Source of the DNA: DASUCS01 sp041166365
Lineage (GTDB): Bacteria; Actinomycetota; Acidimicrobiia; Acidimicrobiales; JACDCH01
Direction: 5' to 3'
Assembly: GCA_041166365.1 (NCBI GenBank)
Contig: JBEEFX010000336.1
Span: forward strand, 1 to 11,336
Length of the DNA stretch: 11,336 nucleotides
The notes beneath the pieces are model-generated. The model was not told the origin of the DNA, ran no database searches, and worked only from the letters and a program-made list of their open reading frames with translations. Position 1 is the stretch's first letter. Each line of letters starts with the position of its first letter. The translations under genes were made by a program, and so were the position numbers. Below, one piece after another: positions 5,802 to 11,214 of the stretch.

Positions 5802-6272
5802 GAGGGCGGTGCGGCCGCGCGCGCGCAAGCGACCGCCGTGGTGTGCGACACCAGCGCCTTCAATCTGCGGTTCTTACGGGCGGCGATGACGAAGCTGGGC
5901 TATCACCAAGTGATCGAGGCTCGCACCATCGAGGAGCTGGTCCACAAGGCCACCGTCGGTCAGGCCGAGCTGGTCGTCTTCGACCCGGCCATGCAAGACG
6001 GCGCGGGACTCGACGCCATCAAGAACATGCGGACGGCGATCCCGAACGCACTGCTCGTTGCCTTCTGCTCGGACGATGCCATGGCCCGCTCGGTGCAGTG
6101 GAAGGGGCTCATCACCGTCCCGAAGCGCAGCATCCTGCAGTTGGATGCATTGATCGCCGCCATCCAGTCCGAGCTCGGACAGGAACCCGTGGTGGAACCG
6201 GAGGCGATTCCGGTCGACGACGTCTCCGTCCCCGTATGGGATCAGGTGCCGTCGCTCGTCGAATCGATCTGA
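5784..6272 (+). CDS. Stand-alone receiver-like (CheY-fold) domain protein, atypical
   Basis: This 162-residue protein has an alternating beta/alpha pattern of a response-regulator receiver between about 16 and 131. ATAVVCDTSAFNLRFLRAAM resembles strand 1/helix 1, with Asp22 in the acidic pocket and Cys21 where the first acidic residue usually is. LVVFDPAMQDGAGLDAI places Asp67 as candidate phospho-acceptor. LVAFCSDD gives Ser96 for the Thr/Ser switch position, and VPKRS gives Lys114, followed by Arg instead of the usual Pro. There is no DNA-binding or enzymatic output domain; the tail (133-162) is acidic, Pro-rich and probably disordered. It may act by protein-protein contact, or be a degenerate receiver. 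No kinase gene is adjacent. It diverges from the epimerase and is convergent with the ferritin operon. No strong terminator is seen in 6273-6343. Confidence 0.8.
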   Translation: MSVSAGEGGAAARAQATAVVCDTSAFNLRFLRAAMTKLGYHQVIEARTIEELVHKATVGQAELVVFDPAMQDGAGLDAIKNMRTAIPNALLVAFCSDDAMARSVQWKGLITVPKRSILQLDALIAAIQSELGQEPVVEPEAIPVDDVSVPVWDQVPSLVESI

Positions 6273-6343
6273 CCGATTCCGATTGAAGCGCACCGCATGA
6301 CGCAACCGTCGTGTCCGTGCACTCCAGTCGAACTTCGGCCGGG

Positions 6344-7123
6344 TCAGGCGATGAGGTCGTCCGGACCGCGGGCGCCGTCGACCTTGGCGAAGGTGTCGGG
6401 CACCGGATAGTCACCGAGCACCAGGTGCAGGATGGCCGAGTGCTGCATCTCGATCGGCTGGATCGAGCCGGCCACCTTGATCGCACCCGCGTCCTGGATG
6501 GCGTTCTGAATGCCGTTCAGGTACGTGGCGGCGGCGACGTCCTCGAGCCCCAGCGCGAACTTCGCGAGATCGACGACGTTGTGGACGTTGGCGAACCCCG
6601 GAGTGACGACCGCGTCCTGCACGGTCTTGTCGACGCCGGTGACGGCCGGTTGGCCCCCGCCCGTGAGGATCGCGTTCCACGCGGCGGCGTGGTCCTTGTG
6701 CTGTTGCTGCACCGTCGTCGCGAACATGGCGACCGCGGGCGGTACCGGACCGAGCTTGCCCATCGTCGCGGCGTCGAGACCCGCCTGGTACGTCTGCACC
6801 GCGAGGTTCTCGAGGCTGGCGGCGAGTGCGGCAATGCCGAGGTCGCCGGTGAGCTTGTTGCCGGACGAGGATCCCGTCGCGACCGCAGCACCACTCGACC
6901 CGGTGTCGCTCTTGTCGGATCCACACGCGGCCACGAGCAGCGCACCGGCGGTGACCCCGGCGGCGCCGAAGAGGAACCCTCGGCGCGTGGTGCCGCGGCC
7001 CTCGCGCAACTCCGCGACCGCTTCGTGCATTCTTGGCAGGGTGGCGTGGTGCAGCTCGTCGAGGTCGCGGGTCATGGCCCGCAACTCGCGTTCGCTGATC
7101 TGCATCTCGGGCTTCTCGGTCAC
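6344..7123 (-). CDS. Ferritin-like (Ferritin_2-type) Tat-exported lipoprotein
   Basis: 259 residues from a GTG overlapping the upstream gene's stop (GTGA, 7120-7123). Residues 1-45 form a charged, His-containing extension (DELHHATLPRMHEAVAEL). Then comes a twin-arginine signal TTRRGFLFG (Arg47-Arg48) with a hydrophobic stretch ending in the lipobox LVAAC (Cys67), so it is probably anchored outside the membrane as a Tat lipoprotein. A Ser/Gly linker leads to a four-helix ferritin-like domain (about 95-235). Candidate metal-site residues are Glu105/Tyr112 (helix A), Gln140-His142-His145 (helix B), Glu194/Tyr201 (helix C) and Glu225xxHis228 (helix D). Helix B has Gln where the paralogue has Glu. 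It is last of a three-gene operon with a cupredoxin and the paralogue. Likely role is envelope metal binding or redox; activity not shown. Confidence 0.85.
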   Translation of the reverse strand: MTEKPEMQISERELRAMTRDLDELHHATLPRMHEAVAELREGRGTTRRGFLFGAAGVTAGALLVAACGSDKSDTGSSGAAVATGSSSGNKLTGDLGIAALAASLENLAVQTYQAGLDAATMGKLGPVPPAVAMFATTVQQQHKDHAAAWNAILTGGGQPAVTGVDKTVQDAVVTPGFANVHNVVDLAKFALGLEDVAAATYLNGIQNAIQDAGAIKVAGSIQPIEMQHSAILHLVLGDYPVPDTFAKVDGARGPDDLIA

Positions 7124-7962
7124 TTCACTGCCCCTTCGGCGGCCGGACGGGCCTGGTCGGTCTTGAGGAACGTGTCGGGGAAGCCGACGCTGCCGGCGGC
7201 AGCCGGGAGCTGGTCGGCGGGCGGTCCGAGCATGATGAGCTCCGGATGGCCGGCTTCGAGCAACGCGCCGACGGCCAGCAGGATCGCTCGGTGCTGGTTC
7301 TCGACGCCCATGATCGAGGCGAACGTGTTGCGCAGGTTCTTGTCACTGACCAGGCTGATCTCGGCGAGGTAGGTCTCGGCCGCGACGAGCTCCAACGTGG
7401 CCGCGAACTTCACGACGTCGAGCGGCGTCTTCAGGGTCGGCAGCGCCGGCGTCACCACGGTGTCGAACACGACCTGATCGGGTTTGTCCTGCGCCTTGCC
7501 GCCGAGCTGCGCGGCGGCGGCGTTGAACGCCTTCATGTGATCGGTGTGTTGCTCGACGGTCTTGGTGACGAACGCGACGACCGTCGCACCCGCGGGGTCG
7601 GGGATGTTCTGCATGAACGGCAGAGCGGCGGCTTGGTTGTACACCGCGATCGCCAAGTTCTCGAGTGACGCAGCCGTCTGCGCGGCTTGCACGTCCATTC
7701 CCGATTGTGCGAACGCCGGCGCGGCCAGCAGCCGGGTGAGGCCGACGCCGACGAGCCCGGCACCGGCCAAGCTCTTCGTCAGCACCCTCGACCGCTCGGT
7801 CTGGTACTCGGCGATCTCGTCGACGTCGATGTCCCCATCGGCTCGACGATCACGACCCTGCTCGACCAGATCGGCCAAGCCTGCGTTGGTGGTGTGCATG
7901 GCGTCGGAGTGCAGGTCCTCCGACTCTTCGATGAGAGCCGACAAGGCTCGATTGTTGGGCAT
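7120..7962 (-). CDS. Ferritin-like (Ferritin_2-type) exported protein, paralogue of its neighbour
   Basis: 280 residues from the ATG at 7962, which is 12 nt after the cupredoxin stop; no clear Shine-Dalgarno, so translational coupling is likely. The N-terminus is a long charged extension of about 60 residues (EDLHSDAMHTTNAGLADLVE...), similar to that of the next gene. A hydrophobic segment (about 64-83) follows, ending in PAFAQSG, a normal signal-peptidase-like site. The charge before it is ERSRVLTK rather than a twin arginine, so Tat export is uncertain. The ferritin-like helices carry Glu101/Tyr108, Glu137-His139-His142, Glu191/Tyr198 and Glu221xxHis224. The tail has GFPDTFLKTDQARP, matching VPDTFAKVDGARGP in the paralogue. 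It overlaps the next gene by GTGA. Probably a periplasmic or surface metal-binding protein; could oligomerise with the paralogue. Confidence 0.85.
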   Translation of the reverse strand: MPNNRALSALIEESEDLHSDAMHTTNAGLADLVEQGRDRRADGDIDVDEIAEYQTERSRVLTKSLAGAGLVGVGLTRLLAAPAFAQSGMDVQAAQTAASLENLAIAVYNQAAALPFMQNIPDPAGATVVAFVTKTVEQHTDHMKAFNAAAAQLGGKAQDKPDQVVFDTVVTPALPTLKTPLDVVKFAATLELVAAETYLAEISLVSDKNLRNTFASIMGVENQHRAILLAVGALLEAGHPELIMLGPPADQLPAAAGSVGFPDTFLKTDQARPAAEGAVK

Positions 7963-7974
7963 GTTCGAGTTACG

Positions 7975-8328
7975 TCACGATGCCGCGACTTGGATGACGC
8001 CCGTCATGTAGTCGTGCACGTCGCAGTGGTACGCGAACTCGCCTGCCTTGGTGACGGTGATCGTCTTCGCTCCGGTGGCGAAGCGGCCCGTGGTGAAGCT
8101 GTTGTCGTTCGCCTTGAGCTCGTGGTCGGTGTTGTCCTGGTTCGTCACCGTGATCGTGTCGCCGACCTTCGCTTCGAGCGGCGTCGGGTTGAACGTGAAG
8201 TCCTTGATCGCGATCGTGCGGCCGGACGGCGAGCTCGAGGTCGACGAGCCGGAGCTCGAGGTCGACGAGCCGGAGCTGCACGCAGCCGCAACAGTGAGCA
8301 CGATGATGAGTGTGAGTCTGCGGAGCAT
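7975..8328 (-). CDS. Cupredoxin (plastocyanin/amicyanin-like) lipoprotein
   Basis: 117 residues from the ATG at 8328. The signal peptide MLRRLTLIIVLTVAAAC has a lipobox-like end at Cys17, so the mature protein is probably lipid-anchored outside the membrane. A Ser/Thr/Gly linker (18-36) is encoded partly by a 21-bp tandem repeat. The copper domain follows: His69 (NTDHELK), then YHCDVHDYM with Cys102, His105 and Met108, the complete His-Cys-His-Met ligand set of a type-1 copper site with CxxHxxM spacing. Expected role is one-electron transfer or copper binding at the cell surface. It is the first gene of the cupredoxin-ferritin-ferritin operon and diverges from an ECF sigma gene. No Shine-Dalgarno is evident (GGCGGCG lies 10 nt upstream at best). 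Confidence 0.92.
   Translation of the reverse strand: MLRRLTLIIVLTVAAACSSGSSTSSSGSSTSSSPSGRTIAIKDFTFNPTPLEAKVGDTITVTNQDNTDHELKANDNSFTTGRFATGAKTITVTKAGEFAYHCDVHDYMTGVIQVAAS
8231..8272. repeat. Two perfect 21-bp tandem repeats in the cupredoxin linker
   Basis: Bases 8231-8251 and 8252-8272 are identical, each beginning GAGCTCGAGG and ending GACGAGCCG; a partial third unit (GAGCT) follows. On the coding strand the unit encodes a 7-residue Ser/Thr/Gly linker (SSSGSST type), so copy-number change would keep the frame and alter only linker length. Confidence 0.9.
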
Positions 8329-8348
8329 GTGGGTAGTACGCCGCCGCC

Positions 8349-8363
8349 GTCATCCCGGATGAC
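8349..8363. promoter_or_regulatory. 15-bp palindrome in the divergent cupredoxin/sigma promoter region
   Basis: GTCATCC-C-GGATGAC is a perfect 7+1+7 palindrome. It lies 21 bp upstream of the cupredoxin ATG and 29 bp upstream of the preferred sigma ATG (8392). If translation instead began at the ATG at 8359, the palindrome would overlap that start. Position and symmetry suggest an operator for a dimeric regulator of one or both operons; the regulator is not identified. Confidence 0.45.
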
Positions 8364-8391
8364 ACCCGGCGTCGTAGAACCCCTCGAGCCC

Positions 8392-8979
8392 ATGCCGACT
8401 GACGATCTCTCCACCGCCTCCGACCCCGCGCTCGTCGTCGCGATCAGCCGCTATCACCAGGACGCGCTCGCGGAGGCGTACCGGCGTCACGGCGGCGCGG
8501 TGTTCGGTCTCGCCCGCCGATTGCTCAGCGACTCCCATGTGGCCGAAGAGCTCGTGCAGGAGGTGTTCCTGCGGCTCTGGAACCAGCCCGAGAAGTTCGA
8601 TCCCGCCCGCGGGTCGCTCCGGGCGTACCTGCTGGCGCACTGTCACAGCCGGTCCGTCGACGTGCTGCGCTCGGACACCGCCCGCCGCCGCCGCGAGCAG
8701 CGCGATGCGCACCGGACCGCCGAGGCGGGTTACGACATCGAGCACGAGGTGTGGGATCTCACGGTGGCCGAACACGTCCGGGGCGCGGTCGACGCGCTTC
8801 CCAAGGGCGAGCGCGAAGCGATTCACCTCGCGTACTTCGGAGGCCACACGTATCGAGAGGTCGCGCAGCTGCTCGACGAGCCGGAGGGCACGGTGAAGAG
8901 TCGAATCCGTTCGGGCTTGCGGCGAATGCGTGACACGCTGGTCGACGCGAACTACATAGCGTTCGGAGGTGAGTCGTGA
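8392..8979 (+). CDS. ECF-type (SigK/RskA class) RNA polymerase sigma factor
   Basis: 195 residues from the ATG at 8392; an in-frame ATG at 8359 would add 11 residues but overlaps the palindrome, and neither has a Shine-Dalgarno. Region 2 is visible as ALAEAYRRHGGAVFGLARRLL ... VAEELVQEVFLRLWNQPEKFDPARGSLRAYLLAHCHSRSVDVLR (about 22-98). Region 4 follows as ALPKGEREAIHLAYFGGHTYREVAQLLDEPEGTVKSRIRSGLRRMR, with a clear helix-turn-helix. There is no region 3, as in ECF sigma factors. The stop overlaps the start of an RskA-like anti-sigma gene (GTGA), so the two are translationally coupled. SigK of Mycobacterium has the same partner type. Targets are unknown; the divergent cupredoxin/ferritin operon is the obvious candidate. 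Confidence 0.9.
   Translation: MPTDDLSTASDPALVVAISRYHQDALAEAYRRHGGAVFGLARRLLSDSHVAEELVQEVFLRLWNQPEKFDPARGSLRAYLLAHCHSRSVDVLRSDTARRRREQRDAHRTAEAGYDIEHEVWDLTVAEHVRGAVDALPKGEREAIHLAYFGGHTYREVAQLLDEPEGTVKSRIRSGLRRMRDTLVDANYIAFGGES
8965..8969 (+). promoter_or_regulatory. Ribosome binding site of the anti-sigma gene
   Basis: GGAGG within the end of the sigma gene, 6 nt before the GTG at 8976. It fixes that start despite the overlap with the sigma stop codon. Confidence 0.75.
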
Positions 8980-9680
8980 CGCATGACGAGCTCCAGGAGC
9001 TGCTCGGCGCGTACGCGATCGATGCGGTCGAGCGCGACGAGGCTGCGGCCGTCGACGCCCACCTCCTCGAGTGCCCGCGGTGCCGCGCCGAAGTCGCGGA
9101 GCTGCGGGAGATGGCCGCGCTGCTCGCACATTCCGGCGCCGACGCGCCGGACGGCGTGTGGGACCGCATCTCGTCGTCGCTGACGGAGACGCCGCCTCCA
9201 TTGCGGCTCGAGGTACGGCGTCCCCGGCAGCGTCTCGCGAGCATCGTGACCTTCGCGGCGGCCGCCGCCGTCATCGTGGTGCTCGCAATCAGCGTGCAGC
9301 GACTCGGGTCACAGGTCGACGACCTCGAGCGCGGCGGCCAGAACGCCACGGTCGCCATCGCCGCGCAGGATGCCATGACCTCGCCCGACGCCCGGGTCGC
9401 ACGACTCACCGGGCCCGATGGCCGGGTGGCCGTCGCCGTCGTTCGCGCCAACGGCCAGGGCTACTTCCTCGGCGGTGGCCTGCCCGTGCTCGATCACCGG
9501 ATCTACCAACTCTGGGGCGCCACGTCGTCCGGCCAGATCGCTTCGCTTGGCACGCTCCCCGGTCCGGGCGTGTACGCCTTCACCGCGGACCCCTCGGTCA
9601 GCGTGGTGATGGTGACCGAGGAAGCGAGCCCGGTACTTTCCCCGACAAGCGCGGCAATTGCGACAGGAACCCTCGCCTAG
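8976..9680 (+). CDS. RskA-like transmembrane zinc-finger anti-sigma factor
   Basis: This 234-residue membrane protein begins with an anti-sigma zinc-finger domain: ELLGAYAIDAVERDEAAAVDAHLLECPRC, with His29-x3-Cys33-x2-Cys36 as zinc ligands. A cytoplasmic segment leads to one transmembrane helix (about 88-107, SIVTFAAAAAVIVVLAISVQ), a short coiled-coil-like stretch (LGSQVDDLERG), and an extracytoplasmic RskA C-terminal domain (about 125-234; GYFLGGGLPVLDHRIYQLWG...GQIASLGTLPGPG). Such proteins hold their sigma factor at the membrane until proteolysis or conformational change releases it. Start GTG at 8976 overlaps the sigma stop and has a good Shine-Dalgarno. The signal sensed outside is unknown. 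Confidence 0.9.
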   Translation: MTHDELQELLGAYAIDAVERDEAAAVDAHLLECPRCRAEVAELREMAALLAHSGADAPDGVWDRISSSLTETPPPLRLEVRRPRQRLASIVTFAAAAAVIVVLAISVQRLGSQVDDLERGGQNATVAIAAQDAMTSPDARVARLTGPDGRVAVAVVRANGQGYFLGGGLPVLDHRIYQLWGATSSGQIASLGTLPGPGVYAFTADPSVSVVMVTEEASPVLSPTSAAIATGTLA

Positions 9681-9699
9681 GGGCGTTCCATCGAGGGTT
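9668..9699 (+). terminator. Inverted repeat at the end of the sigma/anti-sigma operon
   Basis: AACCCTCG (9668-9675) and CGAGGGTT (9692-9699) are perfect 8-bp inverted repeats with a 16-nt loop, spanning the anti-sigma stop (TAG 9678-9680). No U-tract follows. The right arm can also pair with CCCTCG at 9721-9726, so two exclusive hairpins are possible. Confidence 0.35.
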
Positions 9700-9720
9700 A
9701 GACCTGCGCCGCTCGGGCAT
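9697..9720 (+). promoter_or_regulatory. Possible SigB/SigF-like promoter of the MEDS/RsbW-like gene
   Basis: GTTA (9697-9700) and GGGCAT (9715-9720) are 14 bp apart. This resembles the general-stress promoter pattern GTTT-N13-16-GGGTAT with one mismatch in each box. It lies 41 bp before the ATG of a gene for an RsbW-type regulator, a class often driven by its own stress sigma factor. Weak evidence from sequence alone. Confidence 0.28.
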
Positions 9721-9761
9721 CCCTCGTAAAATCCTCGAATGGGCGGACACAACGTTTTCGC

Positions 9762-10724
9762 ATGACGATCACCGCCACGAACCACGATCACTGGGCTGAC
9801 GCGTTCCAGCACGAAGCGCTCTTTTACGCGGGCCTCGACGATTTTCTCGCGGGAACGGTGCCGTTCATCGAGGAGGGCCTCGCCGGCGACGAGCCGATGC
9901 TCGTGGCGGTGCCCGAGCCCCGGTTGCGAGCGTTGCGCGCGGAGCTCGGCAGTGACGCCGATCGAGTCGCGTTCCTCGACATGACGCAGATCGGCCGCAA
10001 CCCCGCTCACATCATCCCGGCGTGGTCAGAGTTCCTGCGGCGCAACGGCGGTGGCGCGGTGCCGGTGCGCGGCATCGGCGAGCCGATCTGGGCCGGACGC
10101 TCCGACGACGAGCTCGTCGAATGTCAGCGCCACGAGACACTGCTCAATGTGGCGTTCGCCCACTCGGGCGCGTGGCGTCTGCTCTGTCCGTACGACACGG
10201 CCGGCCTGTCCTCCGACGTGATCGCCGAGGCGGCGCGCAGCCATCCGTGGATCAGCCGCGCCGACGGCTTCCGCGACAACAGCGCGGAGTGCCGCGATCT
10301 CGCGGCGATGTCCGAACCGTTCGACGCGCCGCTGCCGCCCGCACCCGTGGATGCCGAGCAACTCGCGTTCGGGCTCGGCGACCTCGGCGCGGTCCGTCGC
10401 CTCGTTCAAGTGTCGGCGCGTGCCGCTGGGCTACAGAATGTGCGTACGGATGATCTCGTTCTCGCCGCGCACGAGCTCGTGAGCAACAGCGTGCGGCACG
10501 GCGGCGGCAGCGGCTCCATCCGCGTATGGCGCGAAGGGCGAACGCTGGTGTGCGAGGTGGCCGACAACGGTCGTATCGGGCACCCGCTCGTCGGCCGTCA
10601 GCTGCCCGCCGACGACAGCCTCGGTGGCCGCGGCCTCTGGATGGCGAATCAGCTGTGTGATCTCGTTCAGATCAGGACGTTCGCTGAGGGCAGCGTCGTG
10701 CGTCTGCACATGCGTCTGCCGTAG
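9762..10724 (+). CDS. MEDS-domain plus RsbW-like ATPase regulator (RsbA-type anti-sigma regulatory protein)
   Basis: This 320-residue cytoplasmic protein has two domains. Residues about 12-175 look like a MEDS (DcmR-type sensory) domain: HEALFYAGLDDFLAGTVPFIEEGLAGDEPMLVAV, then PAHIIPAWSEFL, RGIGEPIWAGRSDDELVECQRHETLLNVAF and WRLLCPYDTAGLS. Residues about 195-320 are a GHKL ATPase domain: N-box LAAHELVSNSVRHGG (Glu238, Asn242), G1 box VADNGRIG (Asp268), G2 box GGRGLWMANQLCD. There is no histidine phospho-acceptor region, so an RsbW/SpoIIAB-like anti-sigma or serine kinase role is likelier than a histidine kinase. The ATG at 9762 has only a weak upstream GGCGG. It converges with a STAS-domain gene 14 bp away, its likely functional partner. 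Confidence 0.87.
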   Translation: MTITATNHDHWADAFQHEALFYAGLDDFLAGTVPFIEEGLAGDEPMLVAVPEPRLRALRAELGSDADRVAFLDMTQIGRNPAHIIPAWSEFLRRNGGGAVPVRGIGEPIWAGRSDDELVECQRHETLLNVAFAHSGAWRLLCPYDTAGLSSDVIAEAARSHPWISRADGFRDNSAECRDLAAMSEPFDAPLPPAPVDAEQLAFGLGDLGAVRRLVQVSARAAGLQNVRTDDLVLAAHELVSNSVRHGGGSGSIRVWREGRTLVCEVADNGRIGHPLVGRQLPADDSLGGRGLWMANQLCDLVQIRTFAEGSVVRLHMRLP

Positions 10725-10738
10725 TTGCGTTCGCGGCG

Positions 10739-11071
10739 TCAGTCGAGGACGACGACGCCATCACCCAGGCCGGCGGCCTCGAGGCTTCGGCGCACGATCG
10801 GGCTCGGCGAACGCACTTCGATGCAGTCGATGGACTGCAGCGAGCGCACGAGCTCGCGAATGCCCGTGGAACCCATGAACGTGACTCGTCGAAGATCGAG
10901 GGCGATCCGTCGCGAGCCTTGGTCGGCTGCCTCGTTCAGAGCGTCGCGGAACGGGGCGCACGTGAGGAGGTCGACTTCACCGGACACGCCGACGCACGGC
11001 GGGTTCGCGGTCACGTCGACCCACACATGGAAATCCGGGGTCTCGGCCCAATTCTCACGGGTTGCCAGCAT
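10739..11071 (-). CDS. STAS-domain protein, anti-sigma-factor-antagonist-like, with altered phosphorylation motif
   Basis: This 110-residue cytoplasmic protein is the length of SpoIIAA/RsbV. The STAS fold is visible as PCVGVSGEVDLLTCAPFRDALNEAADQG (about 25-52), IALDLRRVTFMGSTGIRELVRSL (56-78), a third strand at IEVRSPSPIVRRSLEAAGL and the end DGVVVLD. At the phosphorylation loop the family norm is D-S-S-G; here it is Gly67-Ser68-Thr69-Gly70. The Asp is lost and the acceptor position is Thr, so phosphorylation, if any, may differ. AAGGA (11080-11084) lies 8 nt before the ATG at 11071. It converges with the RsbW-like gene and diverges from a GAF-domain gene, consistent with a partner-switching module. 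Confidence 0.87.
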   Translation of the reverse strand: MLATRENWAETPDFHVWVDVTANPPCVGVSGEVDLLTCAPFRDALNEAADQGSRRIALDLRRVTFMGSTGIRELVRSLQSIDCIEVRSPSPIVRRSLEAAGLGDGVVVLD

Positions 11072-11079
11072 GTTGGGAG

Positions 11080-11084
11080 TCCTT
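11080..11084 (-). promoter_or_regulatory. Ribosome binding site of the STAS gene
   Basis: AAGGA on the minus strand, 8 nt before the ATG at 11071. Confidence 0.55.
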
Positions 11085-11113
11085 ATGCCCTCGCTCCGAC
11101 GCTTCTAGCCCCC

Positions 11114-11156
11114 CGTGGCTACAGTGCAACCACGCGGCTCGGCAAGACGTCGAGCC
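11114..11156. repeat. Two small dyads in the STAS/GAF divergent gap
   Basis: CGTGG (11114-11118) pairs with CCACG (11130-11134), and GGCTCG (11136-11141) pairs with CGAGCC (11151-11156). Both are short and may be chance in GC-rich DNA. Apart from these the gap 11072-11214 shows only the two ribosome binding sites and no gene. Confidence 0.2.
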
Positions 11157-11203
11157 CGAGTGCGCTTCATCAGGTCCCCGTCGAGCGCCTTCCCGTAGGA
11201 CGC

Positions 11204-11208
11204 GGAGG
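11204..11208 (+). promoter_or_regulatory. Ribosome binding site deciding the start of the right-edge gene
   Basis: GGAGG, 6 nt before the GTG at 11215. The ATG at 11211 is in another frame and too close to the site. Confidence 0.65.
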
Positions 11209-11214
11209 CAATGG

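Noticed and set aside
6261..6279. GAATCG/CGATTC pairing over the receiver gene stop
   Set aside because: A 6-bp stem with no extension or U-tract; compatible with chance.
6311..7372. 353-codon open frame on the + strand opposite the ferritin-like genes
   Set aside because: Antisense to two well-supported ferritin-like proteins with conserved motifs; the translation shows no recognisable domain.
7687..8391. Upstream extension of the sigma factor frame
   Set aside because: It covers the cupredoxin gene and part of a ferritin gene in antisense, with Arg/Gly-rich text of no domain; ECF factors are about 180-210 residues.
8350..9201. 283-codon minus-strand frame opposite the sigma/anti-sigma genes
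   Set aside because: Antisense shadow; the plus strand carries clear sigma regions 2 and 4 and a zinc-finger anti-sigma.
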